This document shows, piece by piece, positions 43,298 through 52,778 of a stretch of 64,000 nucleotides of DNA. The notes under the pieces were generated by a model, which worked only from the letters and a program-made list of their open reading frames with translations, had not been told where the DNA came from and made no database searches. Made by a program: the position numbers and the translations under genes. The DNA comes from JASHPR01 sp963739645 (GTDB lineage: Bacteria > Actinomycetota > Actinomycetes > Streptosporangiales > Streptosporangiaceae). Location of the stretch: positions 124,001-188,000 of the forward strand of contig CAVUBM010000114.1 of the NCBI GenBank assembly GCA_963739645.1, read 5' to 3'. Numbering within the stretch: the first letter of the stretch is position 1; each line of letters begins with the position of its first letter.

Positions 43298-45283
43298 ATG
43301 AGCAAGCAGCCGAATCCGCCACCGCCCGGCGACAAGCCCGTCCGCACGGCTCCGCCGCCCCCGCCGAAGTGGCGGCACTGGCTGTGGCCGATCGCGCTTA
43401 TCGCGTTCATCGGGCTCTACGTCTTCCTGCCCGGGATTCACGTCAAAACCCCGGTCAGCCTGAGCTACTCCCAGTTCGTCACGGACGCCGGCGCCCACAA
43501 GATCAAGACAGTCACGTTCGAGAATGGTTCCAGCGGCTCGAACACGCCCGCCTTCGGCGACCTGACCAGCGGAAAGTCGTATACGACCGTCATCCCCGGC
43601 CAGCCCACGGCCCAGCTCAGCCAGCAGCTCAGCGCGGACGGCGTGAAGTCGGTGACCGCGCAGCCGCCGAGCTCAGGCCTGGGTACCGAGCTGCTGTACT
43701 GGCTGATCCTGCTGGCGCCGTTCATCATCGTGTTCTTCCTGTTCCGGCGGATGGCCCGGGCCGGAGGGGGAGCGGCCGGCCTGCAGGGCGTACTCGGCGT
43801 GGGCCGGAGCCGGGCCAAGGTGTTCGACGCCGAGCGGCCGTCGACCAAGTTCAGCGACGTGGCTGGCTACGAGGGCGTCAAAGCCGAGATCGGCGAGGTG
43901 GTCGACTTCCTCCGCAAGCCCGAGCGCTACCAGCGGGCCGGTGCCATGGCCCCGCGCGGCATGCTGATGATCGGCCCGCCGGGCACCGGCAAGACGCTGC
44001 TGGCCAGGGCCGTGGCGGGCGAGGCCTCGGTGCCGTTCTTCTCGGTCACCGGCTCCAGCTTCGTCGAGCTGTTCGTCGGTGTCGGCGCGGCCCGGGTCCG
44101 TGACCTGTTCAGCGAGGCGCGCAAGCGGGCTCCGGCGATCATCTTCATCGACGAGATCGACGCCATCGGCCAGCGCCGGGCCGGCTCCGGTGCCGCCGTC
44201 TCCAACGACGAGCGCGAGCAGACCCTGAACCAGCTGCTGGCGGAGATGGACGGGTTCGACGTGACCCAGGGAATCGTGGTGCTGGGCGCGACCAACCGGC
44301 CCGAGGTCCTGGACCCGGCCCTGCTCCGCCCGGGCCGGTTTGACCGGCAGGTCACGATCCCGCTGCCCACGCTGTCGGAGCGGGCCGCGATCCTGGTCGT
44401 GCACTGCCGGGGCAAGAAGCTCGGCCCCGACGTGGACCTGAACGTCGTGGCCCGGGGGACACCTGGCTTCTCCGGCGCGGACCTGGCCAACCTGACCAAC
44501 GAGGCGGCGATCAACGCCGTCCGCGGCAATCGCGAGGTGCTCACCGCAGCCGATTTCGAGACGGCCCGCGACCGGATCCTGCTCGGCCGCCGCGAGGGCT
44601 CGAACGTGCTGCTGCCCGAGGAGAAGCACTCGGTGGCGATCCACGAGTCCGGCCATGCGCTGGTCGCCGCGCTTTCCGAGTACACCGACCCGGTGGCGAA
44701 GATCACGATTCTGCCCGCCGGGCAGACGCTGGGCGTCACCGAGCAGCTGCCGCTGGACGAGCGGCATCTGTACCGCGAGGACTATCTCAACGACTCCCTG
44801 GCGGTGCGGCTGGGCGGCCGGGCGGCCGAGCTGGTCGAGTTCGGCCAGGGCTCGACCGGGGCGGCCAACGACCTGGCCAGCGCCACGGACCTGGCGACCA
44901 AGATGGTCCGCGAGTTCGGGCTGTCGCCGGCGCTCGGCCCGGTCGGGTACCCCGAGGGCGGCTCGGTGTTCCTCGGCGGAGGCGGGCAGGGGCTGTCCAG
45001 CCGGCCGTTTGCCGAGGCGACCCAGGCCATCATCGACCGGGAGGTCGCCCGGCTGGTGCGGGAGGCCGAGCAGCGGGCGGTCGAGCTGATCCGGTCGCAC
45101 CGGCCCGAGCTCGAGCAGCTCGTCGACCTGCTGCTGGAGAAGGAGACGGTGGACGGCTCGGCGGTGTACCGCATCGTCGGCAAGCCGGTACCCGAGCACA
45201 CGCCCACGGAGATGGCCATCGCCCCGCACGCCGCGGCGGCGCAGGACAGCTCGGGCGCTGTCTCACACTCAGATCCGCACTGA
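43298..45283 (+). CDS. ftsH: ATP-dependent zinc metalloprotease FtsH
   Basis: The 661-residue membrane protease has two N-terminal membrane segments (WLWPIALIAFIGLYVFLPG and LLYWLILLAPFIIVFFLF) flanking an external domain. The AAA+ module has Walker A GPPGTGKT (about residue 225), Walker B IIFIDEIDAI and the SRH region ATNRPEVLDPALLRPGRFD. The protease zinc site is HESGH near residue 448. It degrades unstable and membrane proteins. The N terminus is Pro/Lys rich. It may be a second FtsH paralogue, since actinomycetes often have several; no folate-operon genes (ftsH-folE-folP) are next to it. Confidence 0.93.
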   Translation: MSKQPNPPPPGDKPVRTAPPPPPKWRHWLWPIALIAFIGLYVFLPGIHVKTPVSLSYSQFVTDAGAHKIKTVTFENGSSGSNTPAFGDLTSGKSYTTVIPGQPTAQLSQQLSADGVKSVTAQPPSSGLGTELLYWLILLAPFIIVFFLFRRMARAGGGAAGLQGVLGVGRSRAKVFDAERPSTKFSDVAGYEGVKAEIGEVVDFLRKPERYQRAGAMAPRGMLMIGPPGTGKTLLARAVAGEASVPFFSVTGSSFVELFVGVGAARVRDLFSEARKRAPAIIFIDEIDAIGQRRAGSGAAVSNDEREQTLNQLLAEMDGFDVTQGIVVLGATNRPEVLDPALLRPGRFDRQVTIPLPTLSERAAILVVHCRGKKLGPDVDLNVVARGTPGFSGADLANLTNEAAINAVRGNREVLTAADFETARDRILLGRREGSNVLLPEEKHSVAIHESGHALVAALSEYTDPVAKITILPAGQTLGVTEQLPLDERHLYREDYLNDSLAVRLGGRAAELVEFGQGSTGAANDLASATDLATKMVREFGLSPALGPVGYPEGGSVFLGGGGQGLSSRPFAEATQAIIDREVARLVREAEQRAVELIRSHRPELEQLVDLLLEKETVDGSAVYRIVGKPVPEHTPTEMAIAPHAAAAQDSSGAVSHSDPH

Positions 45284-45351
45284 CCCGGCGGGAGGGCGGG
45301 ACACCGGGTGGCTCCGCGTGACGCGGCGGGCCGCGGTCCTAGGATGATCTG

Positions 45352-48300
45352 GTGGCCGCAGCCGGATATCTCCGTTTCCCGCATGTCCACGGTGACCTCG
45401 TCACCTTCATCGCCGACGACGACGTGTGGCTCGCTCCCGCGGACGGCGGGCGGGCCTGGCGGGTCTCGGCCGACCACGCGGCAGCGAGCCATCCCCGCAT
45501 CTCCCGGGACGGCTCGCTGATCGCCTGGACTAGCCGCCGGGACGGCCCGCCTGAGGCCTATCTGGCCGATATCGACGGCGGCCACGGCCGCAGGCTCAGC
45601 TACTGGGGCGACCAGCGAACCCGGGTCTGCGGCTGGACACCGGACGGCGACGTTCTCGCGATCACCGCCTCGGGCCAGCCGTTCGATCACTTCACCCTGG
45701 CCTACCCGCTGGCCGCCGGCGGTGGCGCGGCTGCGGTCGCGCCGCTGCCGTTCGGCCCGGTCACCGACCTGGCCGTGGAGGCGGACGGCACCGCGCTGCT
45801 GAACGGGGGCTTCCGTGAACTCGCGTTCTGGAAGCGGTACCGGGGCGGGACCTCGGGGCGGCTGTGGGTAGGCCCGCCCGCGGCGCCGGCCGCGGCCCGG
45901 TTCACCCGGGTCCTGGCCGGCCTGGACAGCCAGTTCGCCTGCCCCATGCTGGTCCGCGGCAGGCTGGCGTTCCTGTCCGACCACGAGGGCACGGGCAACG
46001 TGTACTCCTGCGCCCTGGACGGAACCGGCCTGCGGCGGCATACGGATCACGACGGCTTCTACGCCCGCAACGCCAGCACCGACGGCCGCCGCATCGTGTA
46101 CCACTGCGCGGGCGACATCTGGCTGCTGGACGGGCTGGACGCCGATGAGCCCCGGCGGCTTGAGATCAGCCTGGGCTCGCCGTCCGCGCGGGCGCCGCGG
46201 CTGATCTCGGCGGAGGATCATCTCGGCGCCCTGTCCTGCGACCACTCCGGCCAGGCGAGCGCGATCGAGGTCCGGGGGACCGTGCACTGGCTGACCCACA
46301 GGGACGGGCCGGCCCGGGCGCTGTCGGTCGTCCCTGGCGTCAGGGCCCGGCTGCCCCGGGTGCTCGGCGAGACCGGCCAGGTGGTGTGGGTGACCGACGC
46401 CGAGGGCGCCGACGCGCTGGAGATAGCGCCGTCGCACGGGCCAGCGGACGGGACACCGCCGCGGCGGCTCGCGACGGGCGAGATCGGCCTGGTCTCCGGC
46501 CTGACCGCGGCGCCCGACGGCCGCACCGTGGCCGTCGCCACCCGCGAAGGGCGGCTCTGCCTGGTCGATGCCGCCTCCGGCACGGTCACCGAGGTCGCGG
46601 TCTCCACCGACGGGGAGGTCACCGGGCTGGCCTGGTCACCGGACTCGGCCTGGCTGGCGTGGTCACACCCGGGGCCACAGCCGCTGCGCCGGCTGCGCCT
46701 GGTCCGCGTCGCCGACCCCGGGACCGTGGTGGACGTCACCGACGGCCGGTTCACCGACACCGAGCCGGTGTTCACGGCCGACGGCCGGTACCTCGCGTTC
46801 CTGTCCCGGCGGAGCTTTGACCCGGTCTACGACGCGCACGTGTTCGACCTGTCGTTCCCGTTCGGGTCCCGGCCCTACCTGCTGCCCCTGGCCGCGGCCA
46901 CGCCGTCGCCGTTCGGCCCGCTGCCCGGCGGGCGCCCGGTCGGCAGCCGGGCCAAGGACGACGAGGACGCCGGCGACGCCGAGTCAGGCCAGGACGGCGG
47001 GACGGCCGGGCCGCAGGCCGGCACCGGGTCAGCCGACCGCGCACCCGGCCGCGCCGGCCACCCGCCGCGGCCGGTGACCGTCGACCCCGAGGGCCTGGGC
47101 GGCCGGATCGTGCAGATCCCGGCGGCCGAATCGCGCTACTCCTCGCTGCGCGCGGTCAAGGGCGGGCTGGTCTGGCTCAGGGAGCCGGTGACAGGGAACC
47201 TGGGCGAGGGCGGCGCCACCCTGGACGATGACGCGCCGCGGCCGAGCCTCGAGCACTTTGACCTGGGGCAGCAGCGGCGCACCGAGCTGGCCGACGCGGT
47301 GGACTGGTTCGAGGCCAGCGGCGACGGCAGCGTGCTGGTCATCTGCGACCGCGGGAAGCTCTGCGCGGTGCCCGCGGACCGCAAGCCGGACCTGGACCCG
47401 GACGCCGACTCGGACAGCCCGGCCGACCGGGTGACCATCGACAGATCCCGGGCCAGGTTCCTGGCCGACCCGGCGGCGCTGTGGCAGAACGCCTACGCCG
47501 AGGCCGGCCGGTTCATGCGGCACGACTTCTGGGTGGCCGACCTGGCGGACCTGGACTGGGACGCGGTGCTGGATTCCTACCGGCCGCTGCTGGACCGGAT
47601 CGCAGGCCCGGCCGACTTCGCCGACGTGCTGTGGGAGATCTTCGGGGAGCTTGGCACCTCGCACGCCTACGTCATGCCGCCCCGGACCCACGACGACACG
47701 TCCCGCGAGGCCCCGGTCGGCCTGCTCGGCGCGGACCTGGAGCGCGGCGCCAGCGGGCGCTGGACGGTGACCCGGGTGCTGCCCGGCGAGTCCTCCGACC
47801 CGCGGGCGCGCTCACCGCTGGCCGCGCCGGGCGCGCAGGTCGGGCCGGGGGATGTGCTGCTCGCGGTGGACGGGCAGCTGCTGGACGGGGCCGGGCCTGG
47901 CCCGCTGCTGGTCGGGGCGGCCGGCAAGCCGGTCGAGCTGACCATCGCCCCGGCCGCGGGCGGCGAGCCACGCAGCGCGGTCGTGGTCACACTCAAAGAC
48001 GACCGCCGGCTGCGCTACCAGGACTGGGTCGCCGGGCGCCGCCGCCGGGTCCGCGAGCTCAGCCGCGGCCGGATCGGCTACCTGCACGTTCCTGACATGG
48101 TCAGCGAGGGATGGGCGGACTTCCACCGCGACCTGCACGCGGAGATGGTCCGCGAGGCGCTGATCGTGGATGTCCGCGGCAACCGGGGCGGGCACACGTC
48201 CCAGCTGGTCGTGGAGAAGCTCGCCCGCCGGGTGATCGGGTGGGACATCCCGCGCGGCCTGCAGCCCACCACCTACCCGGACGACGCCCCGCGCGGGCCC

Positions 48301-48699
48301 GTGGTCGCGCTGACCGACGAGCACGCGGGCTCGGACGGCGACATCGTCACCGCCGCCATCAAGATCCTCGGTCTCGGCCCGGTGGTGGGCACGCGCACCT
48401 GGGGTGGCGTGGTCGGCATCGACGTGCCCCTGCACGAGCTCGTCGAGGGCACCGCGATGAGCGTGCCGCGGTACGCCACCTGGCTCGACGGTTTCGGCTG
48501 GGGGGTGGAGAACCGCGGCGTCGACCCGGACGTCGAGGTGGTGGCGCCGCCTGAGGACTTCGCGGCCGGCGCGGACCCGCAGCTTGAGACCGCGGTCCGG
48601 ATGGCCATCGAAGCCCTGGAGTCACGGCCCGCGGCCGCGCCGCCCGACGCCTCGACCCGCCCGTCCCGCCGCCGCCCCCCGCTCCCGCCCCGCTCGTAG
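45352..48699 (+). CDS. Tricorn protease homologue (S41 family)
   Basis: The 1115-residue protein has the tricorn layout: beta-propeller repeats (about 1-560, WRVSADHAAASHPRISRDGS, SYWGDQRTRVCGWTPDGD), a Pro/Asp-rich linker and a C-terminal core with PDZ-like and S41 protease domains. The S41 core has VDVRGNRGGHTSQLVVEKL and the catalytic Ser in TDEHAGSDGDIVTAAIK (about residue 992), followed by GTRTWGGVVGI. Tricorn cuts peptides produced by the proteasome, with carboxypeptidase-like specificity. The GTG at 45352 begins MAAAGYLRFPHVHGD, the family N terminus. FtsH lies upstream in the same direction. Confidence 0.9.
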   Translation: MAAAGYLRFPHVHGDLVTFIADDDVWLAPADGGRAWRVSADHAAASHPRISRDGSLIAWTSRRDGPPEAYLADIDGGHGRRLSYWGDQRTRVCGWTPDGDVLAITASGQPFDHFTLAYPLAAGGGAAAVAPLPFGPVTDLAVEADGTALLNGGFRELAFWKRYRGGTSGRLWVGPPAAPAAARFTRVLAGLDSQFACPMLVRGRLAFLSDHEGTGNVYSCALDGTGLRRHTDHDGFYARNASTDGRRIVYHCAGDIWLLDGLDADEPRRLEISLGSPSARAPRLISAEDHLGALSCDHSGQASAIEVRGTVHWLTHRDGPARALSVVPGVRARLPRVLGETGQVVWVTDAEGADALEIAPSHGPADGTPPRRLATGEIGLVSGLTAAPDGRTVAVATREGRLCLVDAASGTVTEVAVSTDGEVTGLAWSPDSAWLAWSHPGPQPLRRLRLVRVADPGTVVDVTDGRFTDTEPVFTADGRYLAFLSRRSFDPVYDAHVFDLSFPFGSRPYLLPLAAATPSPFGPLPGGRPVGSRAKDDEDAGDAESGQDGGTAGPQAGTGSADRAPGRAGHPPRPVTVDPEGLGGRIVQIPAAESRYSSLRAVKGGLVWLREPVTGNLGEGGATLDDDAPRPSLEHFDLGQQRRTELADAVDWFEASGDGSVLVICDRGKLCAVPADRKPDLDPDADSDSPADRVTIDRSRARFLADPAALWQNAYAEAGRFMRHDFWVADLADLDWDAVLDSYRPLLDRIAGPADFADVLWEIFGELGTSHAYVMPPRTHDDTSREAPVGLLGADLERGASGRWTVTRVLPGESSDPRARSPLAAPGAQVGPGDVLLAVDGQLLDGAGPGPLLVGAAGKPVELTIAPAAGGEPRSAVVVTLKDDRRLRYQDWVAGRRRRVRELSRGRIGYLHVPDMVSEGWADFHRDLHAEMVREALIVDVRGNRGGHTSQLVVEKLARRVIGWDIPRGLQPTTYPDDAPRGPVVALTDEHAGSDGDIVTAAIKILGLGPVVGTRTWGGVVGIDVPLHELVEGTAMSVPRYATWLDGFGWGVENRGVDPDVEVVAPPEDFAAGADPQLETAVRMAIEALESRPAAAPPDASTRPSRRRPPLPPRS

Positions 48700-48774
48700 C
48701 TCCGCTCGGGGTGGAACCGAGGCTCGTGGGAATGCGTCGAAGCGTCAGGTATTCCCCGAACCCGGAGCTGTGCC

Positions 48775-49542
48775 GTGACATTTACCATTACGCCTGCCGT
48801 CCGGGCGGCTGCCGTTGGCGCCGCTGCCGCCGCACTGCTGATCGGGGCGTTCGCTCTCGGCGCCAGCCGGGGTGGCGCTTCGCCTGACGGGCCGGGCCGG
48901 GCCGGTGCGACGCTGGTCTCGGCCGTCCGTTCTGGCCGGATCACGGTGACCGGGAACGGGACGGTCACCGGCACCCCGAACCAGCTCACGCTCACCATGG
49001 GTGTCCAGGTCAACGGGGGCGCGGTCGCGTCGGCGCTGCAGCAGGCCAACCAGGCGGTGCGCCGGGTCACGGCCGCGCTGCGGGCCCGGGGCGTCGCGGC
49101 GGCCGACATCCAGACCACGGGCCTGTTCATCCAGCCCAACTACGAGCAGGGGTCGCAGACGCCCTCCGGCTACGGGGTCAGCGAGTCCCTCACCGCGACG
49201 CTGACCAGGGTCGCGGCGGCCGGAGGCCAGATCACGGCCGCGGTACACGCGGGCGGCAACGCGACGACGGTCGACGGCGTTTCGCTGAACCTGACCGACG
49301 ACAGCGGGCTGCTGGCCACCGCGCGGGACCGCGCCGTGGCCGACGCCAGGGTCAAGGCCAGGCAGTACGCGCACGCGCTGGGCCAGCCGCTCGGGCCGGT
49401 GATCAGCATCACCGACCAGAGTCCCGCGTCGGCGCCGGTCCCGGTGTTCGCCAACGGGTCGGCGGCCAAGACCCCGGTGCCGATCTCCCCGGGCTCCCAG
49501 CAGCTCAGCGTCGCGGTCACAGCGGTCTACGCGCTGGGCTGA
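48775..49542 (+). CDS. SIMPL domain protein (DUF541)
   Basis: The 255-residue protein has one N-terminal membrane helix (AVGAAAAALLIGAFALGAS) serving as signal or anchor. A SIMPL (DUF541) domain follows, with SGRITVTGNGTVTGTPNQLTL at its start, the helix QQANQAVRRVTAAL and SLTATLTRVAAAGGQITAAV. DUF541 proteins (such as BP26/OMP28 and SIMPL) form rings or tubes on the outside of the membrane; their role is not settled. The GTG start at 48775 agrees with the membrane helix. The trp leader begins about 110 bases downstream. Confidence 0.85.
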   Translation: MTFTITPAVRAAAVGAAAAALLIGAFALGASRGGASPDGPGRAGATLVSAVRSGRITVTGNGTVTGTPNQLTLTMGVQVNGGAVASALQQANQAVRRVTAALRARGVAAADIQTTGLFIQPNYEQGSQTPSGYGVSESLTATLTRVAAAGGQITAAVHAGGNATTVDGVSLNLTDDSGLLATARDRAVADARVKARQYAHALGQPLGPVISITDQSPASAPVPVFANGSAAKTPVPISPGSQQLSVAVTAVYALG

Positions 49543-49659
49543 CGGTGGGCCTGAGGGCGCGTCAGGGACGGCGGGACTCTGGCCCGGGCTGACGGCGGCC
49601 AGCACGGTGTGACGGCGAAGGTGCTGGCGCCGGGGAGGCCGCGCCGATAGGCTCTGCGC

Positions 49660-49701
49660 ATGCACGCGAACCGGACCGAAGGCTGGTGGCGCCGCCCCTG
49701 A
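49660..49701 (+). CDS. trpL: Tryptophan leader peptide (attenuator)
   Basis: A 13-codon ORF starting at ATG 49660 encodes MHANRTEGWWRRP with adjacent Trp codons at 49684-49689. Two consecutive Trp codons just before a terminator and a trp biosynthesis gene mark a classical attenuator leader: when charged Trp-tRNA is scarce the ribosome stalls on these codons and the downstream terminator does not form. No strong Shine-Dalgarno is adjacent, as GGGGAGG lies about 20 bases upstream. Confidence 0.8.
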   Translation: MHANRTEGWWRRP

Positions 49702-49777
49702 GGCGGTTCCTGGTTCGCGCACGCAGCAGATCCTTAAGGCGACCGCCCGGCAGCCGGCGGTCGCCTTTCTCGTTCTC
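49702..49777 (+). promoter_or_regulatory. trp attenuator: antiterminator and intrinsic terminator
   Basis: The terminator stem GGCGACCGCC / GGCGGTCGCC (49738-49765, eight-base loop, perfect 10 bp) is followed by TTTCTCGTTCTC. GGCGGT at 49702-49707 can pair instead with ACCGCC at 49742-49747 to form an antiterminator. CGCGAACC inside the leader gene (49665-49672) can pair with GGTTCGCG at 49712-49719. The three alternative pairings match ribosome-stalling attenuation of the trpEG gene that starts 39 bases downstream. Confidence 0.75.
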
Positions 49778-49815
49778 ACCGCCCGGCGCCGGGCCTGACC
49801 AGGCAAGGGGCCGAG

Positions 49816-52035
49816 ATGGACCCGACACAGTTCGAGACCGGCGGTGGCGTCCGGGTCACCCGTACCGCGACCCCGTTCGACCCCGCCGTGCTGGCGGACC
49901 TCACCGAGCAGGTCGAGGCGCGGCGCGGCGGGGTGCTCAGCTCGGGCATGGAGTACCCGGGCCGGTACAGCCGCTGGCACATGGCCTACGTCGACCCGTG
50001 CGTCGAACTGGTCGCCCGCGGCCGCCAGCTCACCGCCACGGCCCTGAACAGCCGGGGCGAGATCCTGCTCCCGGTGATCGCCGACGCCATGCGCCGGGTC
50101 GGTGAGGAGGTGAACTCCGAAGAAGATGGGGGGGCCTCCCCCCGGATAAGCACCATCATCCCGGAGGGCACCGGCACGTTCACCGAGGAAGAGCGCAGCC
50201 GGCGGCCCACTGTGTTCTCCGCGCTGCGCGAGATCATCGCGGCGTTCTCTGGCCCGGACCCGCACCTCGGCCTGTACGGGGCATTCGGCTACGACCTGGC
50301 GTTCCAGTTCGAGCCCGTGCAGCAGCGCCACGACCGGCCCGCGGACCAGCGCGACCTGGTGCTGCACCTGCCCGACCGGCTGTACGTGCTGGACCGCAAG
50401 CGGGAGACCGCGCAGTGCTTCAGCTACGAGTTCGAGGTCGGCGGCGTCTCGACCGCGGGCCTGGACCGGGCCGCTGAGGACGGCCCGGGGGAGCGGCGGA
50501 GCGTTCCGGCTGGTGATCCTCCGGCCGATCCGGAGCCCGGCTCCTTTGCCCGCGTGGTCGAGCAGGCCAAGGAGCGCTTTGCCCGCGGCGACCTGTTCGA
50601 GGTGGTGCCCAGCCATGTCTTCCACGGCACGTGCCGCTCGCCGGCCGCGTTCTACGAGCGGCTGCGGCAGCGCAACCCCGCACCATACGAGTTCTTCCTC
50701 AACCTGGGGGAGGGCGAGTACCTGGTCGGGGCGTCGCCGGAGATGTACGTCCGGGTGACGGGCCGGCGGGTGGAGACGTGCCCGATCTCCGGGACGATCG
50801 CCCGCGGCACGGACCCGCTGCAGGACGCCGAGAACATCCGCGCCCTGCTCAGCTCGGCCAAGGAGGAGTCCGAGCTGACCATGTGCACCGACGTCGACCG
50901 TAACGACAAGTCCCGGGTCTGCGAGCCGGGCAGCGTACAGGTGATCGGGCGGCGCCAGATCGAGCTCTACAGCCGGCTGATCCACACCGTGGACCACGTC
51001 GAGGGCCAGCTGCGGGCCGGCTTCGACGCGCTGGACGCGTTCCTCACCCACATGTGGGCGGTGACCGTGACCGGCGCGCCGAAGACCTGGGCCATGCAGT
51101 TCATCGAGGACCACGAGGCCGGCCCGCGGCGCTGGTACGGCGGGGCCGTCGGGATGATCGGCTTCGACGGCGGGATGAACACCGGGCTCACGCTGCGGAC
51201 CGCGCACATCCGGCACGGGATCGCCGCGGTCCGGGCGGGCGCGACGCTGCTGTTCGAGTCCGACCCGGCCGCGGAGGAGCGCGAGACCCAGCTGAAGGCC
51301 CGGGCCCTGCTGGAGACCCTCCGCGAGGCCGGGGACTCCGGGCCGGCGCGGCCGCGGCCGGAGGCGCCCGGTACGGCCGACACCCAGGTGGCGCCGCCGG
51401 GGGTGGGCATGCGCGTGCTCCTGGTGGATCACCAGGACTCGTTCGTGCACACGCTGGCCGGCTACTTCAGGGAGGCGGGCGCGGAGGTCACCACGCTGCG
51501 GGCCGGGTTCGACACCGGGCTGCTCGACGCCTGCGCGCCCGACCTGGTGGTGCTGTCGCCGGGCCCCGGGCGGCCGGCCGACTTCGGCTGTGACGGGCTG
51601 CTGAAGGTGCTGGATGAGCGGGGGACAGCGGCGTTCGGCGTGTGCCTGGGGATGCAGGCCATGGTCGAGCACACCGGCGGTCAGCTGGGGGTGCTGGCCC
51701 CGCCCGCGCACGGCAAGCCGGGCTCGGTCCAGATCCTGGGCGGCGCGCCGCGGTCCGGGCTGCTGGCCGGGCTGCCGGGGGAGTTCACCGCCGGGCGGTA
51801 TCACTCGCTGCACGCGACCCCGGACGGGGTCACCGGCGGCTTCACGGTGACCGCGGTGACCCCGGACGGCGTGGTGATGGCGATCGAGGACGACGCGGCC
51901 GGCCGGTGGGGGGTGCAGTTCCACCCGGAGTCGATCATGACCGCGGGCGGCGGCGCGGGTCACCAGGTCATCGCCAACGTGCTGCGGCTGGGCCGGGCCC
52001 GGACCCGGGAGGCGGCCGGCGTTTCCGTTCCCTGA
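49816..52035 (+). CDS. trpE: Anthranilate synthase, fused TrpE-TrpG
   Basis: This 739-residue fusion makes anthranilate from chorismate and glutamine, the first step of tryptophan synthesis. Residues 1-525 are component I: DPHLGLYGAFGYDLAFQFEP, FEVVPSHVFHGTC, GEYLVGASPEMYVRV, CPISGTIARG and LTMCTDVDRNDKSRVCEPG with TVTGAPKTWAM. Residues from about 530 are the glutamine amidotransferase: LLVDHQDSFVHTLAGYF, LSPGPGRP, catalytic Cys in FGVCLGMQAMVEH (near 609) and QFHPES (near 702). A short Gly-rich insertion (EEDGGASPRIS, residues 100-115) is encoded by a G-run/C-run hairpin. A Trp leader and attenuator lie upstream. Confidence 0.95.
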   Translation: MDPTQFETGGGVRVTRTATPFDPAVLADLTEQVEARRGGVLSSGMEYPGRYSRWHMAYVDPCVELVARGRQLTATALNSRGEILLPVIADAMRRVGEEVNSEEDGGASPRISTIIPEGTGTFTEEERSRRPTVFSALREIIAAFSGPDPHLGLYGAFGYDLAFQFEPVQQRHDRPADQRDLVLHLPDRLYVLDRKRETAQCFSYEFEVGGVSTAGLDRAAEDGPGERRSVPAGDPPADPEPGSFARVVEQAKERFARGDLFEVVPSHVFHGTCRSPAAFYERLRQRNPAPYEFFLNLGEGEYLVGASPEMYVRVTGRRVETCPISGTIARGTDPLQDAENIRALLSSAKEESELTMCTDVDRNDKSRVCEPGSVQVIGRRQIELYSRLIHTVDHVEGQLRAGFDALDAFLTHMWAVTVTGAPKTWAMQFIEDHEAGPRRWYGGAVGMIGFDGGMNTGLTLRTAHIRHGIAAVRAGATLLFESDPAAEERETQLKARALLETLREAGDSGPARPRPEAPGTADTQVAPPGVGMRVLLVDHQDSFVHTLAGYFREAGAEVTTLRAGFDTGLLDACAPDLVVLSPGPGRPADFGCDGLLKVLDERGTAAFGVCLGMQAMVEHTGGQLGVLAPPAHGKPGSVQILGGAPRSGLLAGLPGEFTAGRYHSLHATPDGVTGGFTVTAVTPDGVVMAIEDDAAGRWGVQFHPESIMTAGGGAGHQVIANVLRLGRARTREAAGVSVP

Positions 52036-52072
52036 TGCGGGCCGACCGGGACGGGCGGGGGAGCGCAGGGCG

Positions 52073-52744
52073 TCAGCCAGCGGGCGGGGCCCCGCCGCCG
52101 GGGATGGCGGTCAGGCGGGTCAGGGTGGTGCGCAGCCAGCTCTCGTAGGCGTCCGGGTCCCAGCCGGTCATCCGGGTGATGAGCAGGTAGGTCTCGGCGG
52201 CGCCGAGAATGCTGGCGGTCTCGATGATCCAGGTCAGGTCGGTGGCCGGGTCCAGCAGGCCGTCCTGTGCCATCCGGGTCCAGAACACCTCCTGGGTATG
52301 GCGGGCCCCCTCGCGGCCCTGCTGCCAGAACCCGGCGATCAGCGGCTCGACCGCCGCCGCCTGCTGGGCCACGGCGAACAGCGCGCCGGTACGCTCCATA
52401 ATCTGGCGCCCGGCCGCGGCGGCCGCGGCGATGCGGCCGGCGGCGGTCGGGGCGGTCAGCGCGAGCTGCATCCAGTCCCGGCCCAGGACATCGACCGGCT
52501 CGGTGTCGCCGACGATGGCCACGTCCACGACGCGCTTGAACAGCGCGGCCTTGGTGCCGAACCGGACGTACACGGTGCGCGCGCCAACCTGGGCCCGCCT
52601 GGCCACGTCCTCGAGGGTGGTGGCCAGGTAGCCGTCGGCGAGGAACAGCTCGGTGGCCGCGGCCACGATCCGCTGCTCGGTCAGCTCGGTCTGGGCGCGG
52701 CGCAGCGGCCGGGCGGGCGGGCTCGTCGTCATAAGCTGCAGCAT
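52073..52744 (-). CDS. TetR family transcriptional regulator
   Basis: In this 223-residue TetR repressor the helix-turn-helix part is QRIVAAATELFLADGYLATTLED followed by GARTVYVRFGTKAALFKRVVD. The C-terminal ligand domain has GALFAVAQQAAAVEPLIAGF and ETYLLITRMTGWDPDAYESW. A 43-base palindrome centred on the first ATG (52744) overlaps the start region and is likely its own operator. A second in-frame ATG at 52732 also lies within the palindrome. The response regulator remnant lies upstream on the same strand. The controlled ligand and targets are unknown. Confidence 0.9.
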   Translation of the reverse strand: MLQLMTTSPPARPLRRAQTELTEQRIVAAATELFLADGYLATTLEDVARRAQVGARTVYVRFGTKAALFKRVVDVAIVGDTEPVDVLGRDWMQLALTAPTAAGRIAAAAAAGRQIMERTGALFAVAQQAAAVEPLIAGFWQQGREGARHTQEVFWTRMAQDGLLDPATDLTWIIETASILGAAETYLLITRMTGWDPDAYESWLRTTLTRLTAIPGGGAPPAG

Positions 52745-52765
52745 AACTGCAACTTATGACGACGA
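52723..52765. promoter_or_regulatory. 43-bp palindromic operator at the tetR start
   Basis: Outer arms TCGTCGTCATAAG and CTTATGACGACGA are exact reverse complements (13 bp), and inner arms TGCAG and CTGCA are also complementary around a CATAA centre. The palindrome covers the tetR start codon (52744), so repressor bound here would block its own transcription or a near-leaderless start. Confidence 0.7.
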
Positions 52766-52778
52766 ACTGCACTGGGAG

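Noticed and set aside
43673..45229. 518-codon minus-strand frame opposite ftsH
   Set aside because: It is a shadow of the FtsH coding sequence with no recognisable motif.
48745..51963. 1072-codon open frame on the minus strand opposite trpEG and the SIMPL gene
   Set aside because: It is a GC-driven shadow: low-complexity Arg/Gly/Pro/His product, no domain, and exact antisense to the well-supported trpEG fusion.
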